Source of the DNA: Dethiobacter sp.
Lineage (GTDB): Bacteria; Bacillota; Dethiobacteria; Dethiobacterales; Dethiobacteraceae
Direction of reading: 5' to 3'
Assembly (NCBI GenBank): GCA_018335875.1
Contig: JAGXRN010000056.1
Location: 1-48,127 of the forward strand
DNA length: 48,127 nucleotides
Position numbers and translations under genes: made by a program. The notes beneath the pieces are model-generated. The model saw only the letters and a program-made list of their open reading frames with translations. It did no database searches and was not told the DNA's origin. Positions 7,744 to 16,195 of this stretch are shown here, piece by piece. Every line of letters starts with the position of its first letter. Position 1 is the first letter of the stretch.

Positions 7744-8016
7744 TTGTCTATCCCCTTTTTTCTAACTTACGCCGCTTCAGATACACTATGTGTTTGAGCA
7801 TTACATGACAATTGAATGTGCGACATTTCTGTTCAGTTTCTTTATAATGGCTCTTATCACGTATACTTCAAATACGCTATATTTAAATTTACAATTTTTT
7901 TTAGGGTTATTTGCTCTTAATATCGGAATTACTCTCTAAATATTACCAACCATTATTTTTCTTAATACTAACATTATATCATTTGAATTATAAATTTTCA
8001 GGTAGATATCTTAGCC

Positions 8017-8295
8017 TTATTTATAAAGGCATATATAAGAGACAGCATCTTCAACTTTAAAAATCAGATCAACCTTAGGTGGAGCAATGATAGTTTCCCC
8101 TTGATTTAACATAACCCAATCCAAACCAAGCAATTTTACCTGACATTTACCTAATGTTATAGTCACATGTTCTTCGCTATCTGTGGGAAAGGTATATTCT
8201 CCCGGCAATATTATCCCTACAGTAAATTTCTTACCATTACTTTCAGATCCAATACTCGTTACATTACCTTCAAAGTATTTATTAACCTTAATCAT
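8017..8295 (-). CDS. ppnP: Pyrimidine/purine nucleoside phosphorylase (PpnP, DUF1255)
   Basis: Small cupin-like protein of the PpnP (YaiE/DUF1255) family. In Escherichia coli the family member splits many nucleosides with phosphate to free base and ribose 1-phosphate. The fold markers are visible: KVNKYFEGNVTSIG at the start, then GIILPGEYTFPT, and a VSYICLYK end. I prefer the second ATG (8295, 92 residues) because AAAGGGG stands about 7 bases upstream of it, while the first ATG (8301) touches the ribosome site. Its place among amino-acid catabolic genes is odd. A role in salvage, or a different activity of the cupin fold, is possible. Confidence 0.85.
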   Translation of the reverse strand: MIKVNKYFEGNVTSIGSESNGKKFTVGIILPGEYTFPTDSEEHVTITLGKCQVKLLGLDWVMLNQGETIIAPPKVDLIFKVEDAVSYICLYK

Positions 8296-8386
8296 TTCCA
8301 TACCCCTTTCTTGTCTGCCAAATAATGCTATTTCTTTACATCCCTTAACGCGAAAATATTATTTGTCCCCAACAAGTAAACTGTAT

Positions 8387-8878
8387 CTATTCTATTTTTT
8401 TTCTGACTAGAATTGTGCATCCCTTGTCTCCATCCAAAACGTTTTTTGTATGCAAACATTCTATGTTTGGATTATACGATGAAAATTTGGCTTGATCCAC
8501 ATAACAGTATAGCCGACCCAGAACTGCCATTTCATTCGATTTCCAATGTTCTGCCAATGGACAATATGAGACATCAATTTTAAGTTCGCCTTCCTCCGGA
8601 GTTTCACTTTGCAACTCCCAACCCAACTCGGGCAAGTCCGGTACTTTAAAATAGTTTGCTAATGAATGTTCCAAACCCAGTTTTGTTACGCCTTCCCTTA
8701 CTGTTTCACCACATTTGTCACCATAAGATTTAATTGCCAATGTGATTAGTTCCTTCGCTCTCTCTTCACCATATTCACGTAGCAATACCTCTGCAAACGC
8801 TCCATAAACCATAGCAAACCTTTTTGCCATCAAAACAACTTGATTTTTGGCCTCTTCTTTCGTAATAAATTCAGTCAT
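8387..8878 (-). CDS. L-2-amino-thiazoline-4-carboxylate hydrolase family protein
   Basis: Protein of the ATC hydrolase family, named after the bacterial enzyme that opens L-2-amino-thiazoline-4-carboxylate on the way to L-cysteine. Most members in Clostridia have no proven substrate. The 163 residues show family landmarks: the helical N-terminal half, then SYCPLAEHWKS, GRLYCYVDQAKFSSYNP and a C-terminal GDKGCTILVRK. The cysteines at YCP and GC are the conserved ones. The ATG has a clear AAAGGAG about 8 bases upstream. It directly follows the truncated flavodoxin-like gene (16 bases), so the two were made as an operon. The family call is fairly safe; the reaction in this organism is not. Confidence 0.78.
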   Translation of the reverse strand: MTEFITKEEAKNQVVLMAKRFAMVYGAFAEVLLREYGEERAKELITLAIKSYGDKCGETVREGVTKLGLEHSLANYFKVPDLPELGWELQSETPEEGELKIDVSYCPLAEHWKSNEMAVLGRLYCYVDQAKFSSYNPNIECLHTKNVLDGDKGCTILVRKKIE

Positions 8879-8894
8879 TTATAAATCTCCTTTC

Positions 8895-9029
8895 CTATTT
8901 AATTAACTTGTTGAGGTTGAGCTCTTCAACTGTTGCTCCAAATTCCTTGGCTGCCTTGGAAAACTCTCTAGCAATAATCTTAGTATTCGCACGAGAGCGA
9001 GGACTGCCTAAAGCTACCAATACTTTCAT
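8895..9029 (-). pseudogene. NADPH-dependent FMN reductase/flavodoxin-fold protein, truncated
   Basis: The 44 codons from ATG 9029 (MKVLVALGSPRSRANT, then REFSKAAKEFGATVEELNL) are the first beta strand, the FMN phosphate loop (GSPRSRANT) and first helix of the flavodoxin-like NAD(P)H:FMN oxidoreductase family. Such proteins normally have about 180-200 residues. Here the frame stops at 8895 and the next gene starts 16 bases on, so no hidden remainder can exist downstream. A ribosome site (AGGGAG) precedes ATG 9029, making it a better start than the upstream codon at 9080. This is most simply a deletion derivative, though a 44-residue product would still be translated. Confidence 0.68.
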
Positions 9030-9156
9030 TACTAAATCACTCCCTAGCTCTGCATTGGTATTCTCCCAGGGACAAATCATACCATAAGTAATTACCAGTG
9101 ATCGGGAATTGACCCGATCCCTGGTAATAGTTCAACCATGCCAATGCCTAAGCTGC

Positions 9157-10320
9157 CTAAAATCCCGCAGCTGCTCTTTTCTCTAACCAGAATGGAGGGA
9201 ATTCTCCTGCTTTTAAGACCTTCTTATCTGCCTCTTCTGTAACTTGCACCCATAATTTCTTTAAATCTTCCTGCCTTTGTAATCTTTCTTGCTGTAACAC
9301 TTCCAATTCATCTGTCCATACATTTATTTCTTTAAGATAACGAATAGTTCCCGGGTGGAAGGGATTAGTTCCTTCTTTAAACAAGTGGAGATTTGTATCC
9401 ATATCCCACAATTTTTTGAATGTTAGATCTTTCGCTGCAATAACATCATATTCTTCATGAATAACTTTAGTCATAAAATAAGCTATCTCATCATCTAACC
9501 AGTCATAAGTAAGTATCCTTGGAGAGGAAGCACTTGATAACTGTAAGGGCTTGTCAATCCCGGCACCCCAATCAAATGTATATGGTACCATTTCTGGGTG
9601 TACTGCTTTCAACCTTGCCCAGCCTTCTAAATCATCGTGCGGTAATTCAAGATAACGTATTCCTCGAGGGGAGGCAGCCATTTCAGTTGCTTTAAAAGCT
9701 TGAGGCATAGCTAAAAAAACAATGTCATCCCCTGCCAGAGCCATATCATAAGGGGTGTATAGACCAGATACTGGTACTAATTTGACATCATCAATATCAA
9801 TGTTTGCAAAAGCTAAGTATGCTTTCTTGTAGAGAGTAATTGCATCTGCTCCAACATAAGTAGCTATCCTTGCGCCTTTCAGATCTGCAACGGTATGAAT
9901 ATTGGAATCAGCCGTCACTCCCGGTGCAAAACCCAATGAGGTTCCAAACCAAATTATACGAATCGGTTGTGGTCCCCAAGATCTGTCTGAATACTCGTAT
10001 ATACCTTCCTGCATTAACCAACCGTCAACACCGGTCATTGCCATTTCCGCTTCTTTCAAACGAACCGGATAATGCCTGGCAACAGCAGTTGATGAAGGAA
10101 TAATTCTTAAGCTGATTCCATGTTTTTCTAAGATTCTTTCACCTATATAGTCTATTTGCGGATAAGTTCCCACATCATAAGACATCGTTGTTATTATTGT
10201 AGGTAACTTTGTCTCACCATTGCCGCCGGGCTCAGCAGGCTTACTACACCCGCTAGTAATAATCAAAAACAAGCCAATAACTAAAAACAAAATAAACATT
10301 TTTTTCATATTTTTTTTCAT
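9157..10320 (-). CDS. TAXI-family TRAP transporter substrate-binding lipoprotein
   Basis: Extracytoplasmic solute receptor of the TRAP-associated (TAXI) class. It catches an acidic substrate outside the membrane and hands it to the fused permease encoded just upstream (10476-12485). A lipoprotein signal is clear: basic start, hydrophobic stretch, then ITSGC with the lipidated cysteine at residue 25 counted from ATG 10320. That ATG (rather than 10329) stands at proper distance from AAAAAGGAGA. The mature part carries TAXI-like segments (TMSYDVGTYPQ, ATYVGADAITLYKKAYLAF). The ligand is unknown; characterised relatives take glutamate or other organic acids. The permease-first, receptor-second order on one strand suggests one transcript. 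Confidence 0.87.
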   Translation of the reverse strand: MKKNMKKMFILFLVIGLFLIITSGCSKPAEPGGNGETKLPTIITTMSYDVGTYPQIDYIGERILEKHGISLRIIPSSTAVARHYPVRLKEAEMAMTGVDGWLMQEGIYEYSDRSWGPQPIRIIWFGTSLGFAPGVTADSNIHTVADLKGARIATYVGADAITLYKKAYLAFANIDIDDVKLVPVSGLYTPYDMALAGDDIVFLAMPQAFKATEMAASPRGIRYLELPHDDLEGWARLKAVHPEMVPYTFDWGAGIDKPLQLSSASSPRILTYDWLDDEIAYFMTKVIHEEYDVIAAKDLTFKKLWDMDTNLHLFKEGTNPFHPGTIRYLKEINVWTDELEVLQQERLQRQEDLKKLWVQVTEEADKKVLKAGEFPPFWLEKRAAAGF

Positions 10321-10475
10321 TTTTCTCATTCTCCTTTTTTAGATATTCAGAATGTCGGACAGAGCTCTTCTTTTTTCGCCCCAGCCTTACCCCCTCTATA
10401 TTTTGATTTACATTACCTAAACACCTCCTTATTAGTTTTAAACATACCAGGTGCGAATTTGTGTTTAAAATTATC

Positions 10476-12485
10476 TTAATTGCTGTCGTTTACGGAGTTA
10501 TTCGCTAAGGCGTATATTGCTTTAGTTTTAAAATTAGCAAAAACAATAACTATCACAGCTAACACAACACCGATAATTTTTGCTTGAAAATAGGGGAGCG
10601 CCATTGAAAATCCACCTGCAAGGATAATGAATCTGCTTAAATACTCCATGATACGGTTAGAAAGCGAATTACCAAAATGAAGGCGTCCCACTTTGTATAA
10701 ATATCCGCTCATGGAACAACTCATCAGTATAACTCCAAGCACCGCCCACATAAATGCATATAGCACCGCTCCAATTTCTGCTTGAAAAACTAGGGCAGGT
10801 TCAAAGACAAATAAAAATGGAATTAGATAAATTACTCCGCCCATACGGGTAGCTTCAAATGCCACATTGAGAGAATTGGCCTTTGCTATTGAAGCTGCTG
10901 GATATGCGCCTAAAGCAACTGGTGGTGTAATATAAGAAATATTCGCCCAATATAGTATAAAAAAGTGTACTGCAATTATGTTATACCCTAAAGGAGTAAG
11001 TGCCGGAGCTAATATAATGGCCAAAAAGATATAGCTTGCTACAACGGCTAACCCCATTCCCATAATAAAACTTGCAACCGCCCCAAGAATCAATAACAAA
11101 GCCACGTTATCCCCTGCGTAATGAAGAATTTCCCTTGAAATAACAGGACCAACTCCCGTAAAATATAAAGCACCTAAAATCATGCCAATAGCCGCAACAA
11201 TCGATATAATTTCAGATAAGCTTTGGCCAATTGAATATAGGAGTTCCCATACATTTTTTAATTTTAGCCTATTTTTACCTAACATAATAAAAACCAATAA
11301 AATAAGAATTGTAAAATAAGGGGCACGACTAACCACTCTAGTAGCAAGCAGGTAGTATATTAAAAAAGCTAATGAAAAAATGAATATCCAACCCTCTTTT
11401 AGAATGCTAAATAATTTTCTGATGCTTAATTTGTAATCATCGCCAACAAAATCACCACTTTGAATATTGTGAATCATAGCATAACTGTGTACTTGGACAT
11501 ATAATCCTAAATAATACAGAAGAGAAGGTATCAGGGCCGCTTTAATGATAGTTACATATGGTACTCCAATAAATGCAGCCATAATAAAAGCGACGGCACC
11601 CATAACTGGCGGCATTATTACACCCCCGGTAGAAGCGCAAAGCTCAATTGCAGCAGCAGTGGTTGAAGAATATCCTGTTTTTTTCATTGCTGGAATGGTA
11701 ATGCTGCCTGAGGTTATAACATTTGACATTACGCTTCCATTCAAGGTTCCCATTAATGCACTTGATATAACTGCCGCTTTCCCCGCTGCACCTTTTGCTT
11801 TCCCTAATACGGCAAAAGCTACCTTAATAAAAAAGTCACCCCCACCGATATAAGAAAGCACGGTACCAAAGATCATAAATCCAATTAACGTATCGCCTGT
11901 AACTCTAAGTGATACACCTAATATTCCTTCACCACTTAAGGCATAATAAACAGCAGTTTTAGGAAAAGTACGCGATAATGCTCTAAATACTCCTGGCATA
12001 TAGCCGGCATAGACGGGATATATAGAAATTAAAACGATAATGCTTGCCATTAAATAACCAACAGTTCTTCTTACAGATTCAACTATTAATACCCAAACAA
12101 TTATAGAGAGGTAAATAAAATGTTGTGGAGGCACAATCTCCCAACCTTTAGTTTGGATATTATAACCATTATAGGCGAAATATGAAAAGGTAAAAAACGA
12201 TACCAAAAAGAGGGTACAGTCTATCCAGAAAACAACTTTGCTATCTTTTTTTAACGGAAAGATTAAAAATACGATAGAAAAATATATAGCTAAGAGCAAG
12301 TATAAAAAAATATTATTTAAAAGTACTATATTGAAGATTCCTAGTGAGAAAATCTGGTTAACAATTAAAACCAAACCTATTAGACTTAGTACTATTACTA
12401 CCCATCGCCATAATCCGGTTAATTGCCTTTCATTTCTTATTATATCTGGTGTTTCTTTTTCTATGCCTTGATACTTATTAGCCAA
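10476..12485 (-). CDS. TRAP transporter fused permease (DctQ-DctM type)
   Basis: Membrane permease of a TAXI-type TRAP system in which the small (DctQ-like, about residues 1-150) and large (DctM-like, about 150-600) subunits are one chain of 669 residues. It uses a sodium or proton gradient to bring in organic acids. Many membrane helices are visible, and the DctM core shows SALMGTLNGSVMSNVITSG and TTAAAIELCASTGGVIMPP. The start is TTG 12485 with GGGAGG about 8 bases upstream. The receptor lipoprotein follows after a 155-base gap. A further C-terminal helix set (about 560-660) extends beyond the usual core, as in other fused TAXI permeases. Confidence 0.92.
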   Translation of the reverse strand: MANKYQGIEKETPDIIRNERQLTGLWRWVVIVLSLIGLVLIVNQIFSLGIFNIVLLNNIFLYLLLAIYFSIVFLIFPLKKDSKVVFWIDCTLFLVSFFTFSYFAYNGYNIQTKGWEIVPPQHFIYLSIIVWVLIVESVRRTVGYLMASIIVLISIYPVYAGYMPGVFRALSRTFPKTAVYYALSGEGILGVSLRVTGDTLIGFMIFGTVLSYIGGGDFFIKVAFAVLGKAKGAAGKAAVISSALMGTLNGSVMSNVITSGSITIPAMKKTGYSSTTAAAIELCASTGGVIMPPVMGAVAFIMAAFIGVPYVTIIKAALIPSLLYYLGLYVQVHSYAMIHNIQSGDFVGDDYKLSIRKLFSILKEGWIFIFSLAFLIYYLLATRVVSRAPYFTILILLVFIMLGKNRLKLKNVWELLYSIGQSLSEIISIVAAIGMILGALYFTGVGPVISREILHYAGDNVALLLILGAVASFIMGMGLAVVASYIFLAIILAPALTPLGYNIIAVHFFILYWANISYITPPVALGAYPAASIAKANSLNVAFEATRMGGVIYLIPFLFVFEPALVFQAEIGAVLYAFMWAVLGVILMSCSMSGYLYKVGRLHFGNSLSNRIMEYLSRFIILAGGFSMALPYFQAKIIGVVLAVIVIVFANFKTKAIYALANNSVNDSN

Positions 12486-12996
12486 TTTATGAACCTCCCT
12501 TATAAAAAATATTTTATAATTGGAGCAAGCAATAAAAGAATGGATTGCTCAGGACAATGGCCCCCTTCGCGATTATCTCTCAGCACTTCACTATTGTAAA
12601 ATGTTAATTTATTCCCTGAAAATTCACTCAATTAATTTGAGCATATATTTTAATCTGCTGCCATCGCCTTCTCATTGCATGAGCAGTGTAGCACTCAAAG
12701 CTGCCACGCACTCCTACTTATGAACAACTTCGCTCCCCATAAAGAGGGCAAAAGGCTCGCGTAATGAACCTTTTGCGTTTCATTTCTTACTTCAGTTGGT
12801 AAATCATTATTTTAGGTTTGTAAATTGAATTCTGTTATTACAATATAATGCTTTCGATAATGGAATGCTGCTTTCTATTTTCTGGCTTATAAATAGTTAT
12901 TCGATATTTAATTTATATATCCCTCTTTTTTTGTAAGACCCACTTCTTAGTTGAATTTGTTTGAGTTATAGATGAATAAATGGCTTAATTGTTGCA
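12486..12996. other. Intergenic region without a clear gene
   Basis: Between the KFOR operon end and the TRAP permease start I see no convincing gene. It holds an AT-rich dyad at about 12500-12518 and an 8-bp hairpin at 12748-12776. A short plus-strand frame (about 12520-12723) begins with protein-like codons (EQAIKEWIAQDNGPLRDYL) and then becomes low-complexity. That piece may be a relic, but I could not place it in a family. The promoter of the TRAP operon should lie near 12500-12560 but no consensus box stands out. Confidence 0.45.
12748..12776. terminator. 8-bp hairpin downstream of the KFOR operon
   Basis: GCAAAAGG (12748-12755) and CCTTTTGC (12769-12776) pair perfectly around a 13-base loop. 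Followed leftward (the direction of the KFOR operon) the tail is CCTCTTTA, a poor T-run; rightward it is GTTTCATTTCTT. It could be a weak terminator in either direction. Confidence 0.35.
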
Positions 12997-14178
12997 CTAC
13001 TTCAGATACTCTTCCTTCAAATCAATATATTCAGTAAACGGTACCGAATCATTCTCTAATGCAAGTTTACATTTTTCAATTATCTTATTTATACCTTTCA
13101 TCGCAATCTCACGACCTCCCATACCCGCGATACAACTTAAAACATAAGGTGCTTTTTTGTTATAAAAAGCTGCTTTAAGATCTGATGCGAGTTGCCCCCC
13201 TTGTCCTACCGAAAGGCTTTTGTCGATAACAGCAACTATTTTTGCATCTTTTACCACATCTAGTATTTCTTCACCTGGGAAAGGTCGGTAAGAACGTACT
13301 TTCAATAATCCAATTTTAGTACCGCTTTTACGAATCTCATGAATCGCTTCTTTAAGGGTACCAATTACTGATCCCATAGCTACTATGACTATTTCTGCGT
13401 CATCACAAAAATAATGATCAATTATGCCACCAAAATAATCCCCAAATACATTTTCATACTCACGGGCAATTGAGTTGATTTTTTCTTTGGCTTTTTCTTG
13501 TGCAAAATGCATCATAAATCTGAATTCAGACACTTCATCATCAGCATAAGAACCATATGTTAAAGGGGCTTTACTATCAAGCATATATTTTGGTTTATAT
13601 GAAGGTAAAAATTTATCTATAAGCTCTTGTTCTTCCAGTTTTACAGGCTCGTACAAATGTGTTAATATCCAACCATCCATGCAAACCATCACAGGCAACA
13701 ATACATCATGGTCTTCAGCAAGCTTAAAAGCTTGGATGTGAGTCGCATAAGCTTCCTGTATGCTTTCAACATAAAGTTGAATAATTCCAGAATCTCTTAA
13801 TGCCATAGAATCTTGTAAGTCTGGTTGTATTGTAATCGGCGCAGATACCGTTCTGTTAACACCCGTAATGACTACTGGCAAGCGTGTTCCTGCCATTGCA
13901 TAAAGAACTTCTGACATTAAAAGCAATCCTTGTGAAGAAGAAGCCGTATAACTTCTTACACCAGTAGCGCTAGCGCCATATACAACTGAAGCCGCTGAAA
14001 ATTCTGAATCAACTCGTATAAACGTTGATTTACAGGTATTGTCTGCTATCATTTTTGCAATTTCTTCAATTATATGAGTCTGTGGACTGATAGGGTATGC
14101 TGCTATTACTTGTGCCTTAGCAGATTTAATTGCATGCGCTACAGCTACAGAGCCTTCCATTACTTTCTTTTCATGCAT
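12997..14178 (-). CDS. 2-oxoacid:ferredoxin oxidoreductase, alpha subunit
   Basis: Alpha (PorA/VorA-like) subunit of a four-subunit ketoacid:ferredoxin oxidoreductase. The complex oxidatively decarboxylates a 2-oxoacid to acyl-CoA and CO2 and reduces ferredoxin. The pyrimidine-binding N-terminal domain (AYPISPQTHIIEE, then GVRSYTASSSQGLLLMSE) and the C-terminal domain II (KIGLLKVRSYRPFP, then DKSLSVGQGGQL) are both present; 393 residues is normal. I start it at ATG 14178, which has GGAGGTG close upstream and lies 2 bases after the delta subunit stop. The longer frame to 14235 would run into the delta gene. It is the last gene of the gamma-beta-delta-alpha operon. Substrate choice (pyruvate versus branched-chain oxoacids) is not decided by sequence. 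Confidence 0.92.
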   Translation of the reverse strand: MHEKKVMEGSVAVAHAIKSAKAQVIAAYPISPQTHIIEEIAKMIADNTCKSTFIRVDSEFSAASVVYGASATGVRSYTASSSQGLLLMSEVLYAMAGTRLPVVITGVNRTVSAPITIQPDLQDSMALRDSGIIQLYVESIQEAYATHIQAFKLAEDHDVLLPVMVCMDGWILTHLYEPVKLEEQELIDKFLPSYKPKYMLDSKAPLTYGSYADDEVSEFRFMMHFAQEKAKEKINSIAREYENVFGDYFGGIIDHYFCDDAEIVIVAMGSVIGTLKEAIHEIRKSGTKIGLLKVRSYRPFPGEEILDVVKDAKIVAVIDKSLSVGQGGQLASDLKAAFYNKKAPYVLSCIAGMGGREIAMKGINKIIEKCKLALENDSVPFTEYIDLKEEYLK

Positions 14179-14180
14179 AA

Positions 14181-14435
14181 CTATTTCACCTCCTTCTCCA
14201 TCATAATTGCATCTTTGGGGCATTCCTCTGCACATATTCCGCAGCCCTTACAATAATCATAATCAACTATGCTTACACTATCTTTTATTAAAATGCAACT
14301 ATCCGGGCAGTAGCTCTCACAAATACCACATCCGTTACAATTATTAAAAGCTACATTGGGACGAAATTCCCGCCAACTACCGGTTTTATTCAACCTTGAT
14401 TGACCGGGCTTGCATACTGCACCATGTGGCAACAT
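14181..14435 (-). CDS. 2-oxoacid:ferredoxin oxidoreductase, delta (ferredoxin) subunit
   Basis: Small 84-residue ferredoxin-like subunit with two [4Fe-4S] clusters that carries electrons from the TPP site to free ferredoxin. Two full CxxCxxCxxxC motifs are visible: CNGCGICESYC and CKGCGICAEEC, each followed by the usual proline or aspartate-serine cluster. The N-terminal extension before the clusters (KTGSWREFRPNV) is typical of PorD-type subunits. It ends 2 bases before the alpha start, so translation is probably coupled. The start ATG 14435 lacks a strong ribosome site; a slightly different start is possible. Confidence 0.92.
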   Translation of the reverse strand: MLPHGAVCKPGQSRLNKTGSWREFRPNVAFNNCNGCGICESYCPDSCILIKDSVSIVDYDYCKGCGICAEECPKDAIMMEKEVK

Positions 14436-14486
14436 ATCTATATCACTCGCTTTCGTATAAATTTATAGCTACTATTACACACAGCT

Positions 14487-15368
14487 CTAAATATTGAATA
14501 TCTCTATATTTTTATCACATAGTAATTGTATTTCGTTTATAATTTTTTCTCTTTCTTCTTCCTTAAACAAATGGGAGAATCTTCCCTGACTTAATAAGTA
14601 TTCTTTAACAGGGACCTTTTTATTGATTCTTTTACTTACCAGCGATTTACCTTTTTCTTTTTCAAAAATAGGAACTAATCCTGTTTCCACAGCAAGCTTT
14701 GCAATTTTAATTGTTTTTGAAGGATCAAAACCCCAACCTATGCAACAAGGAGTATGAATTTGAATGTATTTAGATCCTTTAATATTTATAGCTTTAGTCA
14801 CTTTTTTCATAAGATCATTAGGATAAGCAATAGAAGTAGTGGCGACATATTCTATTCCATGAGCCATAGCAATAGCAGGCATATCTTTTTTGTTTTCCAA
14901 CTTACCTATGGAATATTGACCAACTGGGGTTGTAGTTGTGCTAGCACAATAAGGCGTTGCGCCGCTTCTCTGTACGCCTGTATTCATGTAAGCTTCATTA
15001 TCATAACAAATATACGTGACATCAGAATTACGTTCAAACATTCCGGAAAGTCCACCAAACCCAATATCAAATGTCGCTCCATCACCACTAATAACAACAA
15101 CTTTTGTTTCTTTAGATAATACTTCAAGAGCAGCCGAGACTCCAGAAGCAATGGGTGCAGAATTTTCAAATAATGAATGTATCCAGGGGACTTCCCAAGC
15201 AGATTGACCGTATGGTGAAGTAAAGGTTTCTACGCAACCGGTAGCCGAAACTACGATTACGTCTCTCCCAGTCGCTTTTAAAATTTGCCGAACACCTATT
15301 GCGGCGCCGCAACCGGGACATGCTCTATGACCAGAAGCTAGTAAATTTTCTTTATTAAAACCATTCAT
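14487..15368 (-). CDS. 2-oxoacid:ferredoxin oxidoreductase, beta subunit (TPP-binding)
   Basis: Catalytic beta subunit holding thiamine diphosphate and a [4Fe-4S] cluster. The cluster cysteines C17 and C20 (RACPGCG) and C45 (SATGCVE) are present, with a further candidate in the TPCCIGWG segment. The TPP/Mg motif begins GDGA at residues 95-98 and ends at the YDNEAYMNTG segment (about 122-131). At 293 residues it is a standard PorB/VorB size. ATG 15368 has GAGGAGG upstream and lies 4 bases after the gamma stop. The Cys-Pro-Gly-Cys pair close to the N-terminus is the arrangement of four-subunit enzymes rather than the fused PFOR. Confidence 0.93.
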   Translation of the reverse strand: MNGFNKENLLASGHRACPGCGAAIGVRQILKATGRDVIVVSATGCVETFTSPYGQSAWEVPWIHSLFENSAPIASGVSAALEVLSKETKVVVISGDGATFDIGFGGLSGMFERNSDVTYICYDNEAYMNTGVQRSGATPYCASTTTTPVGQYSIGKLENKKDMPAIAMAHGIEYVATTSIAYPNDLMKKVTKAINIKGSKYIQIHTPCCIGWGFDPSKTIKIAKLAVETGLVPIFEKEKGKSLVSKRINKKVPVKEYLLSQGRFSHLFKEEEREKIINEIQLLCDKNIEIFNI

Positions 15369-15372
15369 ATGA

Positions 15373-15936
15373 CTAGCCCTCCTCCCCTATAATTTTTAAC
15401 CCGTAATTATAAGCCATCTGAGCAGCCTCAATGTTGCCTTCTGCCACTTTATCATTAAATTTCTCTTTTATTGCAGAAATGATCGCACCTATGGTAAACT
15501 CCTTAGTAATAGCAGCAAACGCACCCATCATAGCAGTATTCATTATTGGCCGCCCTATTGTTTCTAATGCTATTCGGGTGGCAGGTACTGTCTTAACTGT
15601 TACATCAGAGGAGTGGGCGTATTCTTCTGATGACAGCTCACTATTAATTATCACAATACCTCCAGGCTTTATTCCGGCCATAACATCTATAATACTCATT
15701 AAAGTAGTATCTTGTACAATAATATAATCTGGATTATAGATTTTACTATGCAATTGAATGGGCTTGCTATTAATCCTTACAAATGCTTGGACAGGGGCAC
15801 CTCTTCTTTCTCCTCCTCCGCCAAGGTAAGGGAAGGCTTGGCTTTGTCTTCCGCTCATATACGCAGCAATTGCAAAAAGCTCGGCTGTCACAACCGATCC
15901 TTGCCCACCCCTGCCGTGAATTCTAATTTCTTTCAT
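15373..15936 (-). CDS. 2-oxoacid:ferredoxin oxidoreductase, gamma subunit
   Basis: Gamma (PorC-type, 187 residues) subunit that helps bind CoA and completes the complex. Its start is the family hallmark: EIRIHGRGGQGSVVTAELFA, followed by AFPYLGGGGERRGAPVQAFVRI. It is the first gene of the operon, with AGGAGGAG upstream of ATG 15936. The intergenic region ahead contains a 12-bp inverted repeat and the divergent IclR-type regulator, which is the most likely controller of the operon. No membrane or export signals are seen. Confidence 0.92.
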   Translation of the reverse strand: MKEIRIHGRGGQGSVVTAELFAIAAYMSGRQSQAFPYLGGGGERRGAPVQAFVRINSKPIQLHSKIYNPDYIIVQDTTLMSIIDVMAGIKPGGIVIINSELSSEEYAHSSDVTVKTVPATRIALETIGRPIMNTAMMGAFAAITKEFTIGAIISAIKEKFNDKVAEGNIEAAQMAYNYGLKIIGEEG

Positions 15937-15981
15937 AAATCGAAACTCCTCCTATTCCTTTGAGCTTATTATGAATTAGCT

Positions 15982-16020
15982 ATTCCATTATTAAATATAA
16001 TATTCTGCTAATAATGGAAT
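15982..16020. promoter_or_regulatory. Inverted repeat, candidate IclR operator
   Basis: ATTCCATTATTA (15982-15993) and TAATAATGGAAT (16009-16020) are perfect 12-bp inverted repeats with a 15-base spacer. They sit 46 bases ahead of the KFOR gamma start and in the region shared with the divergent IclR gene. Position and symmetry fit a dimeric regulator site; binding is inference. Confidence 0.5.
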
Positions 16021-16146
16021 TAACCTTCATGCTAATTAAATTATTTTTGAATATTTTGATGAATATTGTAATCTCGATGTCCTACCTCCACATAAAGATT
16101 TCTTCATTAGAAGTAAAAGAGCCTATTATTTAAACTGCTTTCATTG

Positions 16147-16152
16147 TATAAT
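16147..16152 (+). promoter_or_regulatory. -10 box for the IclR gene
   Basis: A perfect TATAAT lies 49 bases ahead of the preferred TTG start and only 7 bases before an upstream ATG (16160). That spacing makes translation from the upstream ATG unlikely. No good -35 hexamer is visible at 17 bases, so an activator or extended contacts may be needed. Confidence 0.5.
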
Positions 16153-16195
16153 ACTTATTATGAAACCAATATTATACGAAAGGAGTAATTTCACT

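Noticed and set aside
12520-12723. Possible short gene in the TRAP-KFOR gap
   Set aside because: Only the first 28 codons look protein-like, there is no ribosome site, and the rest is low-complexity. Kept only as a remark on the intergenic region.
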